A stretch of DNA of 10,479 nucleotides, from NCBI GenBank assembly GCA_039180865.1, contig JBCDCZ010000158.1:1-10479 (forward strand), given 5' to 3'. Positions 6,593 to 10,479 of this stretch are shown piece after piece. The notes under the pieces were generated by a model. That model was not told where the DNA came from. It worked only from the letters and a program-made list of their open reading frames with translations, and did no database searches. The DNA comes from JBCDCU01 sp039180865 (GTDB lineage: Bacteria; Pseudomonadota; Alphaproteobacteria; Rhizobiales; JACESI01). Each line of letters opens with the position of its first letter. Position 1 is the first letter of the stretch. Position numbers and translations under genes: made by a program.

Positions 6593-6622
6593 GAAAGGTC
6601 TCGCAGGATCGAGAAACCTTTC
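6593..6622. repeat. Imperfect inverted repeat just past flgH
   Basis: GAAAGGTCTCG and CGAGAAACCTTTC pair across a 6-base loop, with two unpaired A bases in one arm. It begins 13 bases past the flgH stop. There is no T run on the minus strand, so a terminator role is doubtful. Confidence 0.4.
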
Positions 6623-6634
6623 TTTCGGCTCGCC

Positions 6635-7402
6635 TTAGAATGGCGAGACGATATCGAGGAATTGTTGTCCGTAATTTGGCCGCTGGACGTTGGTGATCTG
6701 ACCACGTCCGCCATAGGCAATGCGGGCCTGCGCGATTTTCGTTGAATCAATGGTATTGTCGGGATTGATATCACTCGGCCGGATAACACCGGCAACAAGC
6801 AACTCGCGGACTTCAAAGTTCACTCTGACCTCCTGCCGTCCTTCGATGACCAGATTTCCGTTTGGTAGTTTCTGAATGATGACGGCGGCAATCGTGGTGT
6901 TGAGTTCTTCAGACCGTTCGATCGAGCCGTCGCCTGCCGAGTTGGTATTGGCATTCAGGTTTGCAATCGCCGAGGCATCTGTAACCCCCGGGATCAGGGA
7001 AAAAATTGAACCGATAATCCCTGTTCCAGCGCCAATCCCGACGCCTGAAGTTCGTGAGCGCTCCGATTCGTTCTCGAATTCCGCCTCATCATCAATCGTA
7101 ACGTTCACCGTCAGGATATCGCCGACCTTGTGCGCGCGGCCGTCTCCGAAGAAAGAACTGTCATTCGCCCGCCAAAGGGAATTGGCTGTGTAAACCGCCG
7201 GCTCAGGCTCGGGTAGCGGCAAATTCACCGGGCGATAACCAGGGCGCGTTGTCGGATTCTCGATGGCCGTGAGGGGCGGCGTCTTATCGATCTGCGAGAT
7301 CCTTTGCGGAACTGAACATCCAGCAAGAAGAACCGTTATTGAAACAAGGGCAAACGCCGGGAGTGCTGCCGGTTTCAGCTTTGGACAAGAAAGTTTTGGC
7401 AT
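6635..7402 (-). CDS. flgH: Flagellar L-ring lipoprotein FlgH
   Basis: FlgH is an outer-membrane lipoprotein that forms the L ring around the distal rod. The signal peptide ends in the lipobox LLAGC. Next come the FlgH hallmarks: YTANSLWRANDSSFFGDGRA, then HKVGDILTVNVTIDD, then PNGNLVIEGRQEVRVNFEVR, and the end GQITNVQRPNYGQQFLDIVS. The start is uncertain. The ATG at 7402 gives 255 residues, a compact signal peptide with the Cys at position 29, and AGG seven bases upstream. The first ATG at 7450 follows the flgA stop codon by three bases, would give 271 residues and could be read by coupling, but would make a signal peptide of 44 residues. It is the last gene of the flgF-flgG-flgA-flgH operon. 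Pairing of flgA and flgH in tandem is usual in Alphaproteobacteria. Confidence 0.93.
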   Translation of the reverse strand: MPKLSCPKLKPAALPAFALVSITVLLAGCSVPQRISQIDKTPPLTAIENPTTRPGYRPVNLPLPEPEPAVYTANSLWRANDSSFFGDGRAHKVGDILTVNVTIDDEAEFENESERSRTSGVGIGAGTGIIGSIFSLIPGVTDASAIANLNANTNSAGDGSIERSEELNTTIAAVIIQKLPNGNLVIEGRQEVRVNFEVRELLVAGVIRPSDINPDNTIDSTKIAQARIAYGGRGQITNVQRPNYGQQFLDIVSPF

Positions 7403-7453
7403 AGGTCTACCTGACATTTTCGTCGGTTTGTGGATATGGCTTGCCATCATGGA

Positions 7454-8425
7454 TCAGCCGTTGGAGGCGATGTTTGCCGCGTAAATGGGATTGCGTGGAT
7501 CGACGATGACTTCACCGCGGTTGTTGACCCGCGCCCTGATAACGCGGCGTGATTGAAGGTTCATCACGCCGATGACGTCGTCCTTTGCTCCCGCATCGAG
7601 TGCGCGACCTTGAACGGTTAGAAGGAGCCCTGGGATTGCATAGAGGATCATCACCGGATCATTCGGCTGGATGAGCTCGGGTTCTCCGACATCCTGCTCC
7701 CGGATCAACCGCCCCTGTGAGACACGTCGGACAGCCGCTTTGCCAATCAGAAGGTCCGGCGAAGAGACCGCGCCTGAACGGACTTTCACCGCCGGTATCC
7801 GTTCTTCGATGAGGTCTGCAGCAGACAGGACGGCACCGCGTTCTATGTCGCGGCTCGCCATATGGACCGTCTTCATCTCGATGATCGCGCCGCGAACCGG
7901 TATCTTGCGTGTGCCGTTGTATGTCTTGAAGGTGACGCTTGTCTGAAAATGCGGGCTTTGCGAAGAAAGTGACATCGTTTCCACGCTGAAGGGGTTTTCT
8001 ATTCTTGCGTCAACATGAGTTTCGGCAGGGATTTCCGACGTCCTGATTTCAAAGTCGATGGTTTGCGGAATCGCATCGTGTACAGCCTGCCTCAGTGCTT
8101 CGAGCACCTCTTGGCGCCTTACGATCTGGCTAGGTCTTGTCACCTCCACAATTTCGATTCCGTTGAGGTTCACATCATAAAGCCCGATCGTGCGGGCTTC
8201 GTCAGCGACCCTGGTAGCACTTATGCGCCCGGTCCGCCCCGGATCCGGCGATAGAAAAAGTGCTTCGCCACCCAGGTCTCCGGCGTTTTTAAAAAGGTCG
8301 CGAGCGTAAACAATATCACCGTAAACAATGGCGGCACGTTTCAGATCCGCGGCCTCGAGCGCTCCGGTCATGAACACCCCGATCGTTGCAGCAAGGGCCT
8401 TTGAAAGGATCAGTCTTGAAAGCAT
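7454..8425 (-). CDS. flgA: Flagellar P-ring assembly chaperone FlgA
   Basis: FlgA is a periplasmic chaperone needed for FlgI to form the P ring. A signal peptide (about residues 1-25, MLSRLILSKALAATIGVF to GALEA) is followed by an N-terminal part with little similarity to enteric FlgA. From about residue 190 comes the SAF-type domain typical of FlgA: ASRDIERGAVLSAADLIEER, then LIGKAAVRRVSQGRLIREQD. The C-terminal lobe has VMILYAIPGLLLTVQGRALD, then IGVMNLQSRRVIRARV. At 323 residues it is longer than enteric FlgA (about 220), because the N-terminal region is larger. The ATG has GGGGAG nine bases upstream. A 77-base spacer with an inverted repeat separates it from flgG. Confidence 0.92.
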   Translation of the reverse strand: MLSRLILSKALAATIGVFMTGALEAADLKRAAIVYGDIVYARDLFKNAGDLGGEALFLSPDPGRTGRISATRVADEARTIGLYDVNLNGIEIVEVTRPSQIVRRQEVLEALRQAVHDAIPQTIDFEIRTSEIPAETHVDARIENPFSVETMSLSSQSPHFQTSVTFKTYNGTRKIPVRGAIIEMKTVHMASRDIERGAVLSAADLIEERIPAVKVRSGAVSSPDLLIGKAAVRRVSQGRLIREQDVGEPELIQPNDPVMILYAIPGLLLTVQGRALDAGAKDDVIGVMNLQSRRVIRARVNNRGEVIVDPRNPIYAANIASNG

Positions 8426-8451
8426 GTTTCCGGTCTCCCCAAGAAGTCTTC

Positions 8452-8493
8452 GGGCATCGGGGCAATCAGTCTAATAAGCTGCCCTCAATGCCC
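8452..8493 (-). repeat. Interrupted inverted repeat between flgG and flgA
   Basis: On the plus strand GGGCAT and GGGGCA (8452-8464) face TGCCC and ATGCCC (8480-8493), with a small internal loop and a loop of about 15 bases. It fills most of the only sizeable gap in the flgFGAH operon and sits just upstream of the flgA ribosome-binding site. It could be an mRNA processing or attenuation hairpin; there is no T run. Confidence 0.4.
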
Positions 8494-8502
8494 AATACCC
8501 GC

Positions 8503-9291
8503 CTACTGCGTAATCGCACCCGCAGCCTGCATCATTTCATCAGCAGCTGAGATCACACGTGAATTGAGTTCGTACGCCCGTTGCGCTGAGATCAGGTCCG
8601 AGATTTCCGCGACAGCTTCGACGTTGGAACCTTCAACAAAACCTTGCAGGAGATCGCCAAGGCCCTCTTCTCCTGGAGTCCCGGTTTGCGGTGTGCCGCT
8701 CGCAGGCGTTTCCAAAAGAAGGTTGTTCCCGATGGATTCAAGGCCGCCTGGATTGATGAAGTTGATTGTGTCGATCTGCCCGACATTCGTCGGCGTTACG
8801 GCATCTCCGCTCAATACTTCCACCTGACCGTCCGCGCTGATGGAGATTTCTCGTGCATCTTCCGGGATGGTGATCCCATTACCCACCAGGTATCCGTCGA
8901 GTGTAACGATTTCACCGTTCTGATTACGCTCAAACGAACCATCCCGCGTATAGGCGGTTCGTCCGTCAGGTAGCTGGATTTCGAAATATCCGTCGCCACG
9001 GATAGCAAGGTTCAATGGTTGATTGGTTTGTTCGAGCTGGCCTTGTGACAGGACCCGGCTTGTTGCGGCAAACCGCACACCGGATCCAAGCTGGATGCCG
9101 GTCGGCACCACCGTTCCGGTGTCGGATGATGTTGAACCCACCCGACGCAAATCCTGGTAAAGCAGATCCTGAAACTCTGCCCGCTGCTTCTTGTATCCAT
9201 TGGTTCGTATGTTCGCGATGTTGTTTGCGACGGTTTGAACGTTCAGTTCCTGCGCCCGCATACCCGACGCTGCAGTATCAAGTGCTCTCAT
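8503..9291 (-). CDS. flgG: Flagellar distal rod protein FlgG
   Basis: FlgG forms the distal rod. The protein has 262 residues, against 260 in enterics. The N-terminal rod signature is present: MRALDTAASGMRAQELNVQT, then VANNIANIRTNGYKKQRAEF and the FQDLLYQDLR segment, which is specific to FlgG. Then come the shared rod/hook motifs PLNLAIRGDGYFEIQLPDGR and TAYTRDGSFERN. The C-terminal helix NVEAVAEISDLISAQRAYEL ends with the usual AADEMMQAAGAITQ. There is no signal peptide, as for other substrates of the flagellar export apparatus. AAGGGG lies seven bases before the ATG, and the gene starts 11 bases after the flgF stop. Confidence 0.97.
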   Translation of the reverse strand: MRALDTAASGMRAQELNVQTVANNIANIRTNGYKKQRAEFQDLLYQDLRRVGSTSSDTGTVVPTGIQLGSGVRFAATSRVLSQGQLEQTNQPLNLAIRGDGYFEIQLPDGRTAYTRDGSFERNQNGEIVTLDGYLVGNGITIPEDAREISISADGQVEVLSGDAVTPTNVGQIDTINFINPGGLESIGNNLLLETPASGTPQTGTPGEEGLGDLLQGFVEGSNVEAVAEISDLISAQRAYELNSRVISAADEMMQAAGAITQ

Positions 9292-9302
9292 GGTTTAACC
9301 CC

Positions 9303-10049
9303 TTAGGCGGTCTGGACTGTGCCGAGTTGGCTGATGGCCTGCTGGCGCAGGTCGTTCTGGTTACGCATGATATTCGCCAGCTCCTGATAGGCGCGCTGAA
9401 CTTTGATCATGTCGGAGATACCGGTAACGGCGTCGATGTTTGCGCCTTCAAGCGCATTTTGAATAAGTTGAGGACGCTCGATCGCCTGCGGCTCAACGTC
9501 ATCGCCTGAAAACAGGTTGCTGCCGATTCGCCCCAATTGTTGTGGATCGTCGAAGCCCACCACACGCAGGCGGCCGATCTCCCCCTCGTTGGTCGAAATC
9601 ACGCCATCCGCGGTAATCGAAATGTTTGTTTCGCCTGGCGAGAAAAGAATTGGGCCGCCATCACCGAGGACCGGGTGACCGTCATGGGTAACGAGACGAC
9701 CCTCGGAGTCGATCGTAAACGAACCGTCGCGTGTATAGCGCTCACCAGCCGGCGTCTCCACTGCAAAGAAACCCTCGCCCTTGATTGCAACATCAAGAGG
9801 GTTCCCCGTCTGCGAGATAGGTCCTTCGTTGAAATCGCCAATCGATTGGGCATCGAGGACGAAATAAACTTCCTGGTCCCGACGCTCAAATGTTTCAGCA
9901 CTTGCGTCTGAGCCGATATATTCCTCAAACAGCATTTGCTCGGCTTTAAAACCGTTTGTGTTGAGGTTCGCCACGTTGTTGGCGATGACTTCCATATGTC
10001 GCTCAAGCGTTTTCATGCGCGAAAGCGTAACGAGCTGTGCGTTCTCCAT
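9303..10049 (-). CDS. flgF: Flagellar proximal rod protein FlgF
   Basis: FlgF is a proximal rod component. The protein has 248 residues, against about 250 in enterics. Key segments are LSRMKTLERHMEVIANNVAN, then NTNGFKAEQ, then PLDVAIKGEGFFAVETPAGE and RYTRDGSFTIDSEGR. The C-terminal helix is NIDAVTGISDMIKVQRAYQE. It is a paralogue of FlgG but lacks the FlgG-specific FQDLLYQD segment. The frame is open to 10160, but that longer start is rejected because it would begin inside the sigma-54 promoter and the added residues are unlike FlgF. The ATG at 10047-10049 has AAAGG ten bases upstream. It is the first gene of the flgF-flgG-flgA-flgH operon, with a leader of about 84 nt carrying a motif repeated three times. 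Confidence 0.96.
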   Translation of the reverse strand: MENAQLVTLSRMKTLERHMEVIANNVANLNTNGFKAEQMLFEEYIGSDASAETFERRDQEVYFVLDAQSIGDFNEGPISQTGNPLDVAIKGEGFFAVETPAGERYTRDGSFTIDSEGRLVTHDGHPVLGDGGPILFSPGETNISITADGVISTNEGEIGRLRVVGFDDPQQLGRIGSNLFSGDDVEPQAIERPQLIQNALEGANIDAVTGISDMIKVQRAYQELANIMRNQNDLRQQAISQLGTVQTA

Positions 10050-10066
10050 AACGAACCGCCTTTCTT

Positions 10067-10126
10067 GCTCCCCAATGGTGCACCCTGGCTCCCCAGCCGG
10101 GTGATGCGGACATGCTCCCCAGCATG
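10067..10126 (-). repeat. Thrice-repeated TGGGGAGC in the flgF leader, two copies in hairpin loops
   Basis: On the minus strand TGGGGAGC occurs at 10114-10121, 10088-10095 and 10067-10074. The first copy forms the loop of a perfect hairpin, CATGCT-GGGG-AGCATG (10111-10126). The second is the loop of GGCT-GGGG-AGCC inside a longer stem (10081-10103, one bulged base). The third is unpaired, near the ribosome-binding site. All three lie between the predicted transcription start (about 10133) and the flgF ATG. They could bind a protein or a small RNA; the function is unknown. Confidence 0.6.
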
Positions 10127-10143
10127 CTGCATGGTTCATAACT

Positions 10144-10159
10144 AGCCAAAAGCATGCCA
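10144..10159 (-). promoter_or_regulatory. Sigma-54 (-24/-12) promoter of the flgFGAH operon
   Basis: The minus strand reads TGGCATG-CTTT-TGGCT, against the consensus TGGCACG-N4-TTGCW, with exact GG-N10-GC spacing. The start would be near 10133. Caulobacter flgF is a sigma-54 class III promoter, and palindromes fit for an activator lie about 100 and 120 bases upstream. Confidence 0.75.
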
Positions 10160-10224
10160 ACTAATTAAGTAATTGATTTAATTGAGCTTCAGGTGGAGGT
10201 TTTGGTTAAAAAATTCGGAACATC

Positions 10225-10260
10225 CTGCCGTGACGGCAGAAATGACCGGCAAAATTTGCC
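10225..10260. promoter_or_regulatory. Paired palindromes, likely enhancer sites for a sigma-54 activator (FlbD-like)
   Basis: CTGCCGTGACGGCAG (10225-10239, 7-base arms around one base) and GGCAAAATTTGCC (10248-10260, 6-base arms around one base) are both perfect. Their centres are 22 bases apart, about two helical turns, and about 99 and 121 bases upstream of the predicted flgF start. That is the usual place for sigma-54 enhancers. The second resembles, as far as I recall, the GGCA...TGCC form of Caulobacter ftr sites bound by FlbD. FlbD binding is inferred. Confidence 0.55.
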
Positions 10261-10271
10261 GCCCATGGAGC

Positions 10272-10308
10272 AATTGGTTAACGAATTTCAACCATTCGTT
10301 AACCAATT
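10272..10308. repeat. Perfect 15-base inverted repeat with GTTAAC cores
   Basis: AATTGGTTAACGAAT (10272-10286) and ATTCGTTAACCAATT (10294-10308) are exact reverse complements around a 7-base spacer. Each arm contains GTTAAC, that is, CtrA-like TTAA half-sites on both strands. The repeat starts 140 bases before the ATG at 10412 and has no T run, so an operator is more likely than a terminator. Confidence 0.75.
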
Positions 10309-10411
10309 TCGCCCAAAAGATTAACGCGAGAGAATCCGAGCCAAACAAAGAGAAATCGTGGCTTTACGGCCTTCGGTCTCGAACACAAAAAGGCAGCCTC
10401 TGGGCGGAAAC

Positions 10412-10479
10412 ATGGCGAACGAAGCGGTCGATCAGGAAGAGATTGGGGAAGAAGCGGCAGATGCGCCCAAGAAGAGCAA
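10412..10479 (+). CDS. fliL: Start of a rightward gene, probably the basal-body protein FliL (truncated by the window)
   Basis: The frame opens at 10412 and stays open to the window edge: 22 codons, MANEAVDQEEIGEEAADAPK then KS. An acidic, Ala-rich cytoplasmic tail leading into lysines is typical of the first residues of alphaproteobacterial FliL, before its single membrane helix. FliL surrounds the stator and helps torque generation. In Caulobacter fliL-fliM lies next to flgF and reads away from it, which matches this position. The ribosome-binding site is weak (GGCGG six bases... upstream region GGGCGGAAAC). With only 22 residues visible, identity rests mainly on context. Confidence 0.5.
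   Translation, partial: MANEAVDQEEIGEEAADAPKKS

Larger units (their letters stand above)
6401..6634. other. Gene-free stretch between the dksA terminator and the end of flgH
   Basis: No open frame here looks coding: the frames are Arg-, Gly- and Cys-rich, and none has a ribosome-binding site or a recognisable domain. The stretch holds two inverted repeats (6478-6511 and 6593-6622) that may serve as 3' ends for the leftward flgFGAH transcript. Confidence 0.5.
10160..10411. promoter_or_regulatory. Divergent control region between flgF and the rightward gene
   Basis: About 250 bases with no gene. They contain two short palindromes (10225-10239 and 10248-10260) and a perfect 15-base inverted repeat (10272-10308). 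TTAAC elements at 10278, 10299 and 10321 lie about 21 bases apart. The region must serve both the leftward sigma-54 operon and the rightward gene starting at 10412. Confidence 0.65.

Noticed and set aside
6193..6816. 207-codon minus-strand open frame across dksA, the spacer and the end of flgH
   Set aside because: It is antisense to conserved dksA, overlaps the terminator and flgH, is Arg/Pro/Ser-rich, and has no family resemblance.
10050..10160. 37-codon N-terminal extension of FlgF
   Set aside because: It would begin inside the sigma-54 promoter, and its Cys/His/Pro-rich sequence is unlike FlgF. MENAQLVTLSRMKTLE is the natural start.
1..10479. CRISPR array, transposon, prophage, tRNA or rRNA
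   Set aside because: No regularly spaced direct repeats, transposase-like frames, att-type repeats or RNA-gene signatures were found; gene order is an ordinary flagellar cluster.

Overview
The window is a flagellar gene cluster of an alphaproteobacterium, probably from the Caulobacterales or a related order (Maricaulales or Parvularculales type); I cannot name a genus. Four things point there. FliX is a class II flagellar checkpoint protein known from Alphaproteobacteria. The DksA keeps only one of the four zinc cysteines, as in other alphaproteobacterial DksA proteins. There are TTAA-N7-TTAA boxes of the kind bound by the cell-cycle regulator CtrA. Two basal-body operons have sigma-54 type -24/-12 promoters. 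Apart from the AT-rich stretch before the flagellin gene, the DNA is moderately GC-rich.

Layout from left to right. 1-1960 (minus) is the N-terminal 653 codons of a very large flagellin, cut by the window edge. 1961-2235 is an AT-rich control region with a tandem CtrA-like element. 2236-2682 (minus) is an unrecognised small protein. 2892-3428 (minus) is a FlgN/FlbY-like chaperone, 3477-3863 (minus) a rod-binding (FlgJ N-terminal or CheL type) protein, and 3866-4996 (minus) the P-ring protein FlgI; these three look like an operon read from a sigma-54 promoter at 5120-5135. 5339-5761 (plus) is FliX, behind a perfect CtrA-type box. 5946-6362 (plus) is DksA, with its own sigma-70-like promoter and a clear intrinsic terminator. 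6401-6634 has no gene but contains hairpins. 6635-10049 (minus) is flgF-flgG-flgA-flgH, read leftwards from a sigma-54 promoter at 10144-10159. 10160-10411 is a divergent control region dense in palindromes. 10412 to the end (plus) is the start of a gene that is probably fliL.

The structural genes build the part of the flagellum that crosses the cell envelope: FlgF and FlgG form the rod, FlgI and FlgH form the P and L rings, FlgA chaperones FlgI, the rod-binding protein helps rod and ring assembly, and the flagellin makes the filament. FliX, CtrA-type sites and sigma-54 promoters match the known Caulobacter scheme in which class II genes are CtrA-controlled and class III genes need sigma-54, its activator FlbD, and the FliX checkpoint. 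I see no mobile element, CRISPR array, rRNA or tRNA. No wholly new system is evident; the most unusual material is regulatory: the palindromes at 10225-10308, the thrice-repeated motif in the flgF leader, the tandem CtrA-like element before the flagellin gene, and the repeat-built flagellin middle domain.
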